Notes under the pieces: generated by a model
Seen by the model: the letters and a program-made list of their open reading frames with translations, nothing else
Database searches by the model: none
Told to the model about the DNA's origin: nothing
Position numbers and translations under genes: made by a program
In this document: positions 27,536 to 37,440 of the stretch, one piece after another
Layout of the letters: every line of letters starts with the position of its first letter
How positions within the stretch are numbered: position 1 is the first letter of the stretch
Assembly: GCA_947090765.1 (NCBI GenBank)
Contig: OX352322.1
Span: 3,207,501-3,271,500, forward strand
Length of the DNA: 64,000 nt
Source of the DNA: Pseudomonas sp. MM223
GTDB taxonomy: Bacteria > Pseudomonadota > Gammaproteobacteria > Pseudomonadales > Pseudomonadaceae
Direction of reading: 5' to 3'

Positions 27536-28792
27536 TCACACCCCGTGCGCAGCGAGGCGCGAGGTGTACCAGCGGGCGAACTGGTCAACGTACGGCTCGG
27601 TGAAGGTGGAGTAGGGGCCCGGCACGAAAGCGGGGTCCTGGGTGCCGCTGTGGGTGATGGCGACCAGCGCGGCATCCTGCTGGGTGGTGGCCACCCACAC
27701 TTCGGTCAGGCGCTGCAGGTCGTAATCCACGCCTTCCACGGCATCGCGGTGCACCAGCCATTTGGTGCGCACCAGGGTGCGCTCCGGTGACAGCGGGATG
27801 ATCCAGCTGATCATGGCGTGATCGCTCATCACGTGGGCCCACGCGTTGTTGCCCCACAGATGGGTGTCGCCAAGGTCGCGGCGGGTCAGGTTGCCCAGCA
27901 GCTTGCTGCAGGCCACTTTGGTGTCGAGGGTTTGCGACTCACCGCTGCCAGCGATAATCATGCGCTGGGTACGAAACTGGGTAGGTGAACTGTCCTGCAG
28001 GTGCTCCACGGTTTCGTACAGCAGGCCGGCGTTGGCCCAGTCGGCTTCGATGCCGGCCTTGCGCACCTGGTAGGCGTCATAAGAGGCAAGGGCTTCGTCG
28101 CTCATTTCTTCCAGGCTGACACCGAGGTCTTCGGACTGGTAAGAGACGATCAGTTCCGGGTGGGTGCCCGCGCAGTGGTAGCACTCGCGGTTGTTTTCCA
28201 TCACCAGCTTCCAGTTGCCGTTTTCGATGTAGTCGAGTTCGTAGGCGATGCGGGTATTGGTCAGGTCGAACGGCGCAAAGCGCGGCCCCATGACTTCTTC
28301 GAGGTCGTTGATGTCGTCTGGCGGGTTGTCGCTGAGGCACACCAGCACGTGGCTGCCAATGACCTTGCAGTGCACCGGGATCAGGCTGCGGCACTTGGGG
28401 TCGAAGCCTTTGCCCATGTGGCTGGCGTGCTTGAGGCTGCCGTCGAGGTCGTAGGTCCACTGGTGGTAGGGGCACACCAGCATGCCAACCGTGGACTTGC
28501 CGGGTTCTTTCAGGCGCGCGCCGCGGTGGCGGCAGACATTACGGTAGGCGCGGACCTGTTCGTCATCGTCGCGCAGGATCAGCACCGAAGCCTTGCCGAT
28601 ATCCACGGTAAACACATCACCGGGTTCGTCGACATCGGCCGTTACAGCCACTTGAATCCAGTGTTTGTTGAAGAAGACATCCATGTCGGTGTCGAAGATG
28701 TCCTGGCGGCTGTACAACTCGCCCGGCATGCCGAAACCCGGTTGGCGTGCGTCAACAAGTTCGCGATGGGATTTATTGATGGGGCTGCTCAT
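27536..28792 (-). CDS. GbcA-like Rieske [2Fe-2S] oxygenase, quaternary-amine demethylase family
   Basis: A 418-residue terminal oxygenase. Rieske cluster: Cys87-x-His89 (CRHRG) and Cys107-x2-His110 (CPYHQWTYDLDG). Mononuclear iron site: His206 and His211 in ECYHCAGTHPEL. Close in length and motifs to GbcA (glycine betaine monooxygenase) and stachydrine demethylase. The canonical gbcAB pair is usually under the AraC regulator GbdR. This copy sits under a LysR gene with a BCCT importer, so the substrate may be another betaine. Substrate is inferred, not shown. Confidence 0.88.
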   Translation of the reverse strand: MSSPINKSHRELVDARQPGFGMPGELYSRQDIFDTDMDVFFNKHWIQVAVTADVDEPGDVFTVDIGKASVLILRDDDEQVRAYRNVCRHRGARLKEPGKSTVGMLVCPYHQWTYDLDGSLKHASHMGKGFDPKCRSLIPVHCKVIGSHVLVCLSDNPPDDINDLEEVMGPRFAPFDLTNTRIAYELDYIENGNWKLVMENNRECYHCAGTHPELIVSYQSEDLGVSLEEMSDEALASYDAYQVRKAGIEADWANAGLLYETVEHLQDSSPTQFRTQRMIIAGSGESQTLDTKVACSKLLGNLTRRDLGDTHLWGNNAWAHVMSDHAMISWIIPLSPERTLVRTKWLVHRDAVEGVDYDLQRLTEVWVATTQQDAALVAITHSGTQDPAFVPGPYSTFTEPYVDQFARWYTSRLAAHGV

Positions 28793-28803
28793 TGTTGTCC
28801 TCA

Positions 28804-28856
28804 GGCACTTTTATTTTTAATTAACCAAGCCATGTGCGGCGAATTATTAAAGTGCC
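28804..28856. promoter_or_regulatory. Inverted repeat in the oxygenase promoter/leader
   Basis: GGCACTTT (28804-28811) and AAAGTGCC (28849-28856) are perfect inverted repeats 37 bases apart, around a very AT-rich stretch, directly upstream of the oxygenase start. Could be an operator or an mRNA stem. Confidence 0.4.
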
Positions 28857-28894
28857 CCCGAACAGCGTCAATGCGCTTAATTTTCCAGTTCCCA

Positions 28895-29857
28895 TTACCT
28901 GTGGTTATGCAGCAGTGGGTTATCGGGCGAAGGCGCCGGGCTTTGCAGCCACTGCGCAATTGCACGGGTATGTGCCAATGCTGGTCGCCCGTGTGGCACC
29001 ACGATGTAATAGGACTCGCGTGTGCGTACCGTGAACGGTTCCAGGCGCACCAGCGCCCCGCTACTCACCAGGTGTTCCACCAGCCGCCCCCAGCCCAGGG
29101 CAATGCCGTAGCCGGCCAAGGCTGCATTGATGGCATCGGTGTACAGGCTACAGCGCAGGTTGTAGCGTGGCGCGGCGCGAGCCAAGCCCAGTTCGCGGAA
29201 CCAGCCTGGCCAGTCGACCCAGCCTTCGGAGGTTGAATCGGCATCCAGCAGGCCGGCGTCGGCAAGCGCCTCAAGGGTGACAGGCAGGTTGTTGCGGGCT
29301 AGCCAGGAGGGTGCGCAGACTGGGTAAATTTCTTCTTCAAACAACAAGATAGCCTCACCGTCCTCCCACTGCCCGTTGCCGTAGCGCACGTCCAGGTCGT
29401 AGTCGCGCTTGCGCAGGTCGCCGGTGAACATCTGCGTGGCCAGGCGTAGCTGCACCTGCGGCAGGGCATCGGCCAAGGCATTCAGGCGCGGCATGATGCG
29501 TAGCTGTGAAAACGGTGCCGTGGAGCCCAGCACGATCTCCTGGTGGTGGCTGATGTGGGTGATCTGGTCGAATGCGCTGGCCACGCGTTGCAGGGATTCG
29601 GAAATGCTGGCGAAGAGGATTTCGCCGCCCTCGGTCAGGTGGATGCTGCGGTGCGACCGATGAAACAACAGCGCCCCGAGGTTTTCTTCAAGGGCCTTGA
29701 TCTGCTTGCTGACGGCCGCCTGGGTTACACCCAGTTCAATGGCTGCCTGGGTAAAACTGTTAAGCCGGGCCACGGCCTCGAATTGCAGCAGGGCGGTCAT
29801 TGAAGGGATGATTCTTCGATAACCTTTTTGCTGGAAGGCGCCTGTTTGAATTGTCAT
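28895..29857 (-). CDS. LysR-family regulator (GcvA-like) of the betaine-type cluster
   Basis: 320 residues with an N-terminal HTH (FTQAAIELGVTQAAVSKQIK) and effector domain. PSMTALLQFEAVARLNSF is typical of the GcvA subgroup. ATG 29855-29857 (MTIQTGAFQQ) has a GGA site. It lies directly upstream of and in the same direction as the oxygenase/reductase/BCCT genes, so local control of that set is likely. Confidence 0.87.
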   Translation of the reverse strand: MTIQTGAFQQKGYRRIIPSMTALLQFEAVARLNSFTQAAIELGVTQAAVSKQIKALEENLGALLFHRSHRSIHLTEGGEILFASISESLQRVASAFDQITHISHHQEIVLGSTAPFSQLRIMPRLNALADALPQVQLRLATQMFTGDLRKRDYDLDVRYGNGQWEDGEAILLFEEEIYPVCAPSWLARNNLPVTLEALADAGLLDADSTSEGWVDWPGWFRELGLARAAPRYNLRCSLYTDAINAALAGYGIALGWGRLVEHLVSSGALVRLEPFTVRTRESYYIVVPHGRPALAHTRAIAQWLQSPAPSPDNPLLHNHR

Positions 29858-30025
29858 TTTATTCCAGACACGGTGGTGGGGCAGGTTGAATGTCAATCCG
29901 CCGAGCGACTGTTGTTGTAATTACAGCTTCTGAATAATCAAGGCTTATAGACAGGCATGATGCACAGCGGCAAGGGGGGCGGATATTACAAGCAAGACAG
30001 TAAATAGAATCTTCATTGTTTTCAC

Positions 30026-30059
30026 GGGCCCTATCGCCGGCAAGCCAGCTCCCACAGGT
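30026..30059. repeat. Single REP element
   Basis: ctatcgccggcaagccagct followed by cccacagg, the same family as at 8349-8468, without a nearby partner. Confidence 0.75.
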
Positions 30060-30104
30060 ACAGCGCAAGGCTCAGGATTATAGACAGGGGCCCGTGCAGG
30101 CAGC

Positions 30105-30572
30105 TCAACCTTTGAGGGTAGGCACGAACATACCGGTCTTCACATTGCTCATCGACACCAGCGTCTTGAAGCGTTTGACGTTGTTGTTTTCAAAGAACAG
30201 CTCGCGGGTCAGCTGGGTGTACTGCTCCATGTGCCGCACCAGCATGATCAGCACGAAATCGCATTCCCCGGCCACGTAATAGCACTGCTGCACCTGCGGG
30301 CAGGCGAGGAAGGTGCGCTTCATCTCGTCCAGCAGGTCCAGCCGCTCGTTCTCCACTTCAACCTCGGTGATTACGGTCAGGGTGTAACCCAGCTGCTCGG
30401 CGTCCACCTGCGCCACCGTGCCGCGAATCACGCCGTCGGCCGCCATCTTCTTCAACCGCCGGTTGACCGCCGCCGAGGACAGGTTGACCTGCGCACCCAG
30501 GTCGAGCTGGGAAGTACCGGCGTCGCGCTGCACCGCATCGAGCAGGGCCAGGTCGAAGTGATCGAGGGGCAT
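30105..30572 (-). CDS. Lrp/AsnC-family regulator
   Basis: 155 residues: N-terminal HTH (FDLALLDAVQRDAGTSQLDL, LSSAAVNRRLKKMAADGVI) and C-terminal RAM/AsnC ligand domain (YYVAGECDFVLIMLV). ATG 30570-30572 with GGAG upstream was taken over a TTG-like longer reading. Divergent from the amidohydrolase/diaminopropionate cluster, which it probably controls in response to an amino acid. Confidence 0.9.
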   Translation of the reverse strand: MPLDHFDLALLDAVQRDAGTSQLDLGAQVNLSSAAVNRRLKKMAADGVIRGTVAQVDAEQLGYTLTVITEVEVENERLDLLDEMKRTFLACPQVQQCYYVAGECDFVLIMLVRHMEQYTQLTRELFFENNNVKRFKTLVSMSNVKTGMFVPTLKG

Positions 30573-30737
30573 GAACGGAACTCCGTTGTTAAACACTGTT
30601 GAATGCCGGAAAAGCGTAATGAAATTGCATGCAAAGGTCTAAAATCAAGTTTTTCGTACGTGCAAAGCAAATAAAATTCTCCCACGAACAAAGCAGTGCT
30701 GCTTCGCCATTGCACTGCACCCAGGGAGAAACGGTTG

Positions 30738-31988
30738 ATGAATGCAAGCACCTCACTGCAACTGAACGGCCCTTTGCTGCTGCAGCAGATACGTTTACTC
30801 GGGCAGGTAGGCGCCGACGCCACCCACGGCGGGCGCACCCGCATCGCGCTGACGGATGCCGAGAAGGCCGGCCGCGACCTGCTGGTCGGCTGGATGCACG
30901 AGCTTGACCTTGATGTGCAGGTCGACCGTATCGGCAACATCTTCGGCACCTTGCGCGCAGCCGATGATCACGGTGAGCAACGCCCATTGATGATGGGGTC
31001 GCACATCGACACCGTGACCAACGCCGGTGCCCTGGATGGCTGCTACGGCGTGCTGGCTGGGCTGGCGGTGATCCGCGCCTACCGCGATGCCGGGCGCCTG
31101 CCCGAGCGTTCACTCACGGTGGGCGCCTTTACCAACGAAGAGGGCGTGCGCTACCAACCCGACATGATGGGCTCGTTGGTGTACGCCGGCGGCCTGCCGC
31201 TGCAGCAGGCGCTGGATACCCTGGGCACCGACGGTACGCGGCTTGGTGATGAACTGGCGCGCATCGGCTATGCCGGCGCACTGGAGCCTGGTGCCATCGT
31301 GCCGCACGAATACCTTGAGCTGCACATTGAGCAGGGGCCGCTCCTCGAAGCCGAGAACACCCTGATTGGTGTGGTCGAGAACCTGCAGGGCATTTCCTGG
31401 CAACAGGTGGAGGTGAAGGGCCATGCCAACCATGCCGGTACCACACCGACCCACCTGCGCCATGACGCAGGCTTCGTGGCCAGTGCCATCGTCACCGAAC
31501 TGCGCGCCATGGCCGTGGATTCCGGCACCACCTTGGCTACGGTCGGCTGTATGCAGTTCGAGCCGAATGTAATCAATGTCATTCCACGCAAGGCCACGTT
31601 CACCGTCGACCTGCGCGACCCGGACGAAACCTGCCTTGCACACGCTGAAAACCGCCTGAGCGAGTATCTGCACGCGCTTGCCGAGCGCGAAGGGGTCAGC
31701 ATCAGCACCGAGCGGCTGGTGCGCTTCGAGCCGGTCAGCTTCGATGCAGGCCTGGCCGATGCGATCGAAGCCTCGGCGCAGCGATTTGGCTTCAGCCACC
31801 GGCGCATGACCTCGGGCGCCGGCCACGATGCGCAAATGATCGCCCGCATCGCCCCGGCCGCGATGATCTTTGTGCCCAGCCAGGGCGGTATCAGCCACAA
31901 CCCGCGCGAGCATACCGATGATGAGCAGCTGATCCAGGGCGCGCAGGTGCTGCTGGATGTAGTGAGCCGTCGCCTGTCCCACGCCTGA
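30738..31988 (+). CDS. M20-family N-carbamoyl amino acid / allantoate amidohydrolase
   Basis: A 416-residue metal amidohydrolase of the HyuC/AllC group. Metal ligands are in GSHIDTVTNAGALDGCYGVL (His and bridging Asp), FTNEEGVR (Glu pair) and a C-terminal GISHNPREHT (His). The dimerisation lid NHAGTTPTHLRHD is present. Cleaves N-carbamoyl or related amides to free amino acids. Start at ATG 30738 has an AGGGAG site. First gene of a four-gene set. Confidence 0.9.
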   Translation: MNASTSLQLNGPLLLQQIRLLGQVGADATHGGRTRIALTDAEKAGRDLLVGWMHELDLDVQVDRIGNIFGTLRAADDHGEQRPLMMGSHIDTVTNAGALDGCYGVLAGLAVIRAYRDAGRLPERSLTVGAFTNEEGVRYQPDMMGSLVYAGGLPLQQALDTLGTDGTRLGDELARIGYAGALEPGAIVPHEYLELHIEQGPLLEAENTLIGVVENLQGISWQQVEVKGHANHAGTTPTHLRHDAGFVASAIVTELRAMAVDSGTTLATVGCMQFEPNVINVIPRKATFTVDLRDPDETCLAHAENRLSEYLHALAEREGVSISTERLVRFEPVSFDAGLADAIEASAQRFGFSHRRMTSGAGHDAQMIARIAPAAMIFVPSQGGISHNPREHTDDEQLIQGAQVLLDVVSRRLSHA

Positions 31989-32067
31989 TTGCCACTGAAA
32001 TTTCCTGCCCGCTGAAGCCTGGCTGCAGCGGCGTGGGTTTCCTGTTGCCTGTAGAAAGGAGTACCGC

Positions 32068-33279
32068 ATGTTTGTTTCCAACCCCAAGGCTGGCCGCCAG
32101 CCGTACCCGCAAGCACTGCAAGCAGTGATGAGCATCGCCAAGGCCGAGGAAAGCCGCCAGTGGCTGGCCGGTTGGCCCCGGCTGAATGCCAGTGCCACAC
32201 CGCTGTATGCATTGCCTGACCTGGCCGCGGAACTGGGCGTGGCGCAGGTGTCGGTCAAGGACGAATCGGTACGCTCTGAGCTGGGCAGTTTCAAGGCCTT
32301 GGGTGCGCCGATTGCCCTGGTTCGCCTGATTCTGCGCACCTTCCCAGCACAGCAGTTCGACCCGCGTGGCTTGCTGGAGGGCCGCCATGCCGACCTGTTG
32401 GCCCACTTCACCGTTGTCAGCGCCACCGACGGCAACCACGGCAAGGGCCTGGCGGCTGCCGCGCAGAGTATCGGCTGCCGCTGCGTAATTGTGCTGCATG
32501 CCAACGTCAGCATCGAGCGCGAGCAGGCCATCGCCGCCTATGGCGCAAAGATCGTGCGCATTGCCGGCAACTACGACGAGTCGGTCGAACACGCCGCCGA
32601 ACTGGCAGCTAGCAACGGCTGGACGGTGGTTTCCGATACTTCGTACGAAGGCTATGAAGTGATCCCGCGTGATGTGATGCAAGGCTACGGCACAATCGCG
32701 GCGGAAATCATCGAAGCCACAGCCGGGCAGCCGCCGTTTACGCATGTGTTCCTGCAAGGCGGGGTAGGTGGCCTGGCCGCTGGCATCGTCAGCTACCTGT
32801 GGGAGCACTTTGCTGAGCAACGCCCGCTGTTCGTCATGGTCGAGCCCGAACAAGCGGATTGCCTGTACCAGAGTGCCTTGCTGGGCAAACCGGCCAAGGC
32901 GACGGGCTCGGTGGATTCGGTAATGGCAGGCCTTGCCTGTGGCGAAACTTCACCATTGGCCTGGCGCTTCCTTGAGCCGTGCGTGGATTACTTCATGACC
33001 ATCAGTGACGAGCAGGCCGTCGCCGCCATGCGCCGCCTGGCAGCTGGTAGCGCCCGCGATATTCCGCTGGTGGCGGGTGAGTCCGGCGTTGCCGGTCTGG
33101 CCGGGCTGGTCCAGCTGATCAAGCGCGCCAGTACTGCCACCGAACTGGGATTGAACGGCGATGCCCGCATCCTCTTCATCAGCACCGAAGGTGCAACCGC
33201 GCCAGGCGTTTACGCCGAGCTGCTGGGCGAAACGGCCGGTTCGGTGCTGGCACGCCAGCAAGCCTGGGTACGCCCCTGA
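32068..33279 (+). CDS. dpaL: Diaminopropionate ammonia-lyase (PLP, fold II)
   Basis: 403 residues. Converts 2,3-diaminopropionate (either enantiomer in characterised members) to pyruvate and two ammonia. PLP Lys76 lies in ELGSFKALGAP; the phosphate/cofactor loop is ATDGNHGKGLAAAA; the glycine loop QGGVGGLAAGIVSY and the GESGVAG segment are also present. Length and motifs match YgeX/DpaL. AAAGGAG site before ATG 32068. Placed between two amidohydrolases and a permease. Confidence 0.92.
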   Translation: MFVSNPKAGRQPYPQALQAVMSIAKAEESRQWLAGWPRLNASATPLYALPDLAAELGVAQVSVKDESVRSELGSFKALGAPIALVRLILRTFPAQQFDPRGLLEGRHADLLAHFTVVSATDGNHGKGLAAAAQSIGCRCVIVLHANVSIEREQAIAAYGAKIVRIAGNYDESVEHAAELAASNGWTVVSDTSYEGYEVIPRDVMQGYGTIAAEIIEATAGQPPFTHVFLQGGVGGLAAGIVSYLWEHFAEQRPLFVMVEPEQADCLYQSALLGKPAKATGSVDSVMAGLACGETSPLAWRFLEPCVDYFMTISDEQAVAAMRRLAAGSARDIPLVAGESGVAGLAGLVQLIKRASTATELGLNGDARILFISTEGATAPGVYAELLGETAGSVLARQQAWVRP

Positions 33280-33348
33280 TCACCCCCTGAGGGCCGGGAA
33301 AACCGTGCCCTCCGTCAGCTCCAAACAAGAAAAACAAGCGGAGATTGC

Positions 33349-34983
33349 ATGAACAAACTCAAGCGTGACATCAGCCCGTGGTCGCTGATGCTGACCGGCC
33401 TTGGCTCCATTATCGGCTCGGGCTGGCTGTTTGGTGCCTGGCATGCGTCGGCCATCGCCGGGCCGGCCGCGATCCTGGCGTGGGCCATCGGTGCGGTAGT
33501 GGTACTGGCGATTGCCCTGACCTATGCGGAAATGGGCGCGATGTTCCCTGAATCCGGTGGCATGGTGCGCTATGCGCGTTACTCCCACGGCTCACTGGTG
33601 GGGTTTCTGGCAGCCTGGGCCAACTGGATCTCCATCGTTTCGGTGATCCCCATCGAAGCGATTGCCTCGATCCAGTATATGGCGTCCTGGCCATTCCCCT
33701 GGGCCCAGGCGCTGGTGCACCAGGGCGAGTTGACCCCCAGTGGGCTGGTGGCCAGTGCGGGCCTGGTGTTGGTGTACTTCGGCCTGAACTACTGGGGCGT
33801 GAAGCTGTTCGTCAAGACCAACACTGCGATCACTGTTTTTAAACTGGTGGTGCCCGCGCTGACTGCCGTCGCGCTGATCTCGACCCAGTTCAACACACAG
33901 AACTTTGGCGACGGTACCCTTGCCAGCTTCGCTCCCTATGGCTGGTCTGCGGTGTTCACTGCAGTGGCCGCCAGCGGCATCGTGTTCAGTTACAACGGCT
34001 TCCAGAGCCCGGTCAGCCTGGCCGGTGAGGCGCGCAACCCAGGGCGCAGCATTCCGTTTGCGCTGGTCGGCTCGGTACTGATTGCGCTGGTGGTCTATGT
34101 AGTGCTGCAGGTGGCATTCATTGGTGCGCTGAGCCCGGCGAGCATCGCTGAGGGCTGGCACAAGCTGAACTTCGATTCGCCGCTGGCGCAACTGGCGCTG
34201 GCGCTGAACCTGAACTGGCTGGCCATGCTGCTGTACCTGGATGCCTTCGTCAGCCCCTCCGGCACTGGCTCGATCTACACCGCCACCACTGCGCGCATGA
34301 TCTATGCGATGGAGAAGAACAATACGCTGCCGAAAATGTTCGGCAACCTGCACCCGCTTTATGGCGTGCCGCGCCAGGCGATGTGGCTAAACCTGGCGGT
34401 GAGTTTCATCTTCCTGTTCTTCTTCCGCGGCTGGGGTGTGCTGGCGGCAGTGATCTCTGTGGCTGTGGTGATTTCGTTCCTGACTGGGCCGATCAGCCTG
34501 ATGTCGCTGCGCGTCACTGCGCCGGAAATCCACCGCCCGCTGCGCTTGAAGGGCATGAGCATCATTGCCCCGTTCGCCTTCATCTGTGCCTCGCTCGTGC
34601 TGTATTGGGCGCGTTGGCCGCTGACTGGCCAAGTGATCGTCCTGGTGATCGGTGCCTTGCCTATCTACGTCTATTACCAGGCCAAAGCGGGTTGGGCAGG
34701 CTTCGCCCGTGAACTGCGTGCCGCTGGCTGGCTGATTGGCTACCTGCCGTCGATGGCCCTGGTGTCGTGGCTGGGCAGCGAGGCATTCGGCGGCATCGGC
34801 TTGTTGCCTGAGGGCCTGGACATGGCCGTGGTAGCCGCCGTGGGCTTTGTGTTCTACCGCCTGGGTGTACGCAGCGGCTACCGCACCCCATACCTGAGCG
34901 AAAGCGTCATCTGGCAGGGCCAAGTGGCAGCAGATGAGTTGCAAACTTCTGATCAACGCCCGTCACAGGAACTACAAGCATGA
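33349..34983 (+). CDS. APC-superfamily amino acid permease
   Basis: 544 residues, twelve or more membrane segments. Starts MNKLKRDISPWSLMLTGLGS then IIGSGWLFGAWHASAIAGPA, the substrate-binding unwound helix of APC transporters (GSGW..G). Probably takes up the amino acid derivative degraded by the flanking enzymes. Its stop overlaps the next start as ATGA. Confidence 0.9.
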   Translation: MNKLKRDISPWSLMLTGLGSIIGSGWLFGAWHASAIAGPAAILAWAIGAVVVLAIALTYAEMGAMFPESGGMVRYARYSHGSLVGFLAAWANWISIVSVIPIEAIASIQYMASWPFPWAQALVHQGELTPSGLVASAGLVLVYFGLNYWGVKLFVKTNTAITVFKLVVPALTAVALISTQFNTQNFGDGTLASFAPYGWSAVFTAVAASGIVFSYNGFQSPVSLAGEARNPGRSIPFALVGSVLIALVVYVVLQVAFIGALSPASIAEGWHKLNFDSPLAQLALALNLNWLAMLLYLDAFVSPSGTGSIYTATTARMIYAMEKNNTLPKMFGNLHPLYGVPRQAMWLNLAVSFIFLFFFRGWGVLAAVISVAVVISFLTGPISLMSLRVTAPEIHRPLRLKGMSIIAPFAFICASLVLYWARWPLTGQVIVLVIGALPIYVYYQAKAGWAGFARELRAAGWLIGYLPSMALVSWLGSEAFGGIGLLPEGLDMAVVAAVGFVFYRLGVRSGYRTPYLSESVIWQGQVAADELQTSDQRPSQELQA

Positions 34984-36146
34984 GCAACGACAACACCTTC
35001 GAGCAGCGCCTCAAGCAGTGGCGGCATGGCTTTCACCGCCACCCCGAAACCGGTTTTGAAGAGTTCGACACCGCCGAGCAGGTCGCCAGTATCCTGGCCA
35101 GCTTTGGCTTGCAGGTGCATCGCGGCATCGGTGGCACTGGCCTGGTCGCCAGCCTTAGTGTTGGTGACGGCCCTGGCGTGATCGGCCTGCGTGCGGATAT
35201 GGACGCACTGCACATCACCGAACAGGCGCATGGACGGGCACATGCCTCGTGCAACCACGGCAAGATGCACGCCTGTGGCCATGATGGGCATATGGCGATG
35301 CTGCTGGGGGCTGCGGAGCTGCTTTGCCGCGAGCGCAACTTCAACGGCACCGTACGTTTCGTGTTCCAGCCGGCCGAGGAGCATGGGCGCGGAGCCAAGG
35401 CGATGATGGCCGACGGGCTGTTCGAGCGCTTTCCGGTCGATGCCCTGTATGGCGCGCACAACATGCCGGGCATGCCGGCCGGTCATATCGCCACCCGGGC
35501 CGGCGGGATCATGGCCAGCGAGGACAACTTTGTCATTCACATACAAGGGAAGGGCACCCATGCTGCGCGGCCACACATGGGCATCGACCCGCTGGTGATC
35601 GGTGCCCAGATCGTGCTGGGTTTGCAGACCATCGTCGCGCGCAATGTGGACCCGAGCCTGTCGGCGGTGGTGTCTTGCACCGAGTTCATTACCGACGGCA
35701 TCCGCAATGCGATACCCACCCATGTCACCATCAAGGGTGACACCCGTAGCTACTGCCCCGAGGTGCAACAGTTGCTGGAGCGGCGCATGCGCGAGATCTG
35801 CGAGGGTATTTGCCACATGCACGGTGCAAGTTGCCGGTTCGAGTACAGCCACGAGTTTGCACCGACGGTGAACTGGGTGGCGAACACTGATATCGCGGTG
35901 GCGGCGGCGCGCAATGTGGTGGGAGAGCAGGCGGTGAATGCCGAGGTGATGCCGATGATGATTTCCGAAGACTTTGGCGCTTTTCTGCAACAGGTACCCG
36001 GGAATTTCGTGTTCATCGGCAATGGGGCTGAGGGTAAGGCGGGGGCTACGCCGTTGCACAACGCGTCGTATGATTTCAACGATGCGATTCTGGCGACCGG
36101 GGCCCGCTATTTTGCCGAGGTGGCAAGGCTCAGCCTGCCGCGTTGA
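34980..36146 (+). CDS. M20-family amidohydrolase (hippurate hydrolase / IAA-amino acid hydrolase type)
   Basis: 388 residues. Opens with FHRHPETGFEEFDTAEQV, then LRADMDALHI, the metal motif MHACGHDGHMAML (Cys-Gly-His-Asp-Gly-His), FQPAEEHGRGAKAM and GIMASEDNF. Cleaves an N-acyl bond from an amino acid. Translationally coupled to the permease, so likely removes an acyl group from the imported substrate. Confidence 0.9.
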   Translation: MSNDNTFEQRLKQWRHGFHRHPETGFEEFDTAEQVASILASFGLQVHRGIGGTGLVASLSVGDGPGVIGLRADMDALHITEQAHGRAHASCNHGKMHACGHDGHMAMLLGAAELLCRERNFNGTVRFVFQPAEEHGRGAKAMMADGLFERFPVDALYGAHNMPGMPAGHIATRAGGIMASEDNFVIHIQGKGTHAARPHMGIDPLVIGAQIVLGLQTIVARNVDPSLSAVVSCTEFITDGIRNAIPTHVTIKGDTRSYCPEVQQLLERRMREICEGICHMHGASCRFEYSHEFAPTVNWVANTDIAVAAARNVVGEQAVNAEVMPMMISEDFGAFLQQVPGNFVFIGNGAEGKAGATPLHNASYDFNDAILATGARYFAEVARLSLPR

Positions 36147-36157
36147 TGGCTGGTTCA

Positions 36158-36176
36158 GGGGCCGCAAAGCGGCCCC
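36158..36176. terminator. Hairpin between convergent genes
   Basis: GGGGCCGC-aaa-GCGGCCCC, an 8-bp perfect stem between the M20 stop (36146) and the MFS stop (36189). No clear T run on either side; probably a bidirectional terminator or mRNA end stabiliser. Confidence 0.5.
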
Positions 36177-36188
36177 ACATGGCTGGCC

Positions 36189-37372
36189 TCAGTGGCCGCC
36201 TTTCATCCTCCGCGCCACCAGATAGATGCCCAGGCCAACCAGCGCAGTCGCCGCGCCGATATACCCGGTGCTGGTCCAGCCCATTCCGGCAGTAATTGCC
36301 ATGCCGCCCAGCCACGGCCCCAGCGCATTGGCCAGGTTGAATGCGGCATGGTTCGACGCAGCCGCCAGGCTCGGCGCTTCATGGGCAATGTCCATCAGGC
36401 GTATTTGCAGCGGCGCTGCCAGGGCAATCATGGTGCCCACAAGGCCGATACCCAACAGCAGGCTCCACAGCGCCTGGGCGGCGAAGGTGAAGAACAGCAA
36501 CACAGCGATCGACCACACCAGCACCAGCCCGACGGCGCGGAACTGCAGGCGGTCGAACAGTTTGCCGCCGGCAATGTTGCCGACGATGCCACCTACCCCG
36601 AACGCCGCCAGGCCGAACGGAATCCACTGGGGCGACACCTGGGTCACCTGCAGCATGGTGGGTGCCAGGTAGCTGAATACCGTGAACATGCCGGCAAAGC
36701 CGATCGAGGCGATGGCCAGCGCCATCCACACCTGCGGGAGGGTGAAGGCTTGCAGTTCTTTGCGTGGGTCGCTGCGCACTTCGTCCTGGCGCTGGGGCAC
36801 AAAGCGCCACACCAAAGCGATGGTGCACAATGCGATCGCGCCAACCAGCACGAACGCCGAGCGCCAGCCGAAGAACTGGCCCAGGTAAGTCGCCACTGGG
36901 TTACCGAGCAACATGGCCAAGGTCAGGCCCATCATCACCCGGGCAACCGCACCCGCGCGCTGGTCTTTAGCCACCATGCTCGATGCCACCACCGCGGCAA
37001 TGCCAAAGTAGGCGCCGTGGGGCAGGCCGCTGATGAAGCGGAAGGCAACCAGGCCACCGAACGAGGGGGCGAAGGCGGTCGCCAGGTTGCCCAGGGCGTA
37101 CAGCAACATCAACAGCAGCAGCATGTGCTTGCGCAGCAGTTTGGCGCCGAGAATCGCCAGTGTCGGGGCGCCAACCATTACCCCCAGCGCATAGGCGCTG
37201 ATGGCATGGCCTACCTGGGGCTCACTCAATTGCAGGTTGCTGGCGATGTCGGGCATCAGGCCCATGATGGCGAATTCGCCAGTACCGATGGCAAAGCTGC
37301 CCAGTGCCATGGCGGCTTCCATCTTCGCGACGGTGCTTTTACTGGGGAGAGGGGGAGTTCCTGGACTGACAT
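36189..37372 (-). CDS. MFS transporter (AraJ/YdhP-like); N-terminal frameshift likely
   Basis: About 394 residues, twelve membrane segments. Signature elements: MALGSFAIGTGEFAIMGLMP in helix 1, motif A-like ILGAKLLRKHMLLLL, and GFAGMFTVFSYLAP. In the main frame the first sensible start is ATG 37320-37322 (MEAAMALGSF). A better start exists at ATG 37370-37372 (MSVQELPLSP) with an AGGGA site, but it is one base out of frame. One extra C in the run at 37344-37347 would join them. I give the upstream start and flag the probable indel. Likely exports drugs or sugars. Confidence 0.78.
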
Positions 37373-37440
37373 CTGTATCCCTATTGAAACATGCTGAAAC
37401 GTTCAAGGCGGGATCATAGTCAATCTTTGACGGCAACGTC

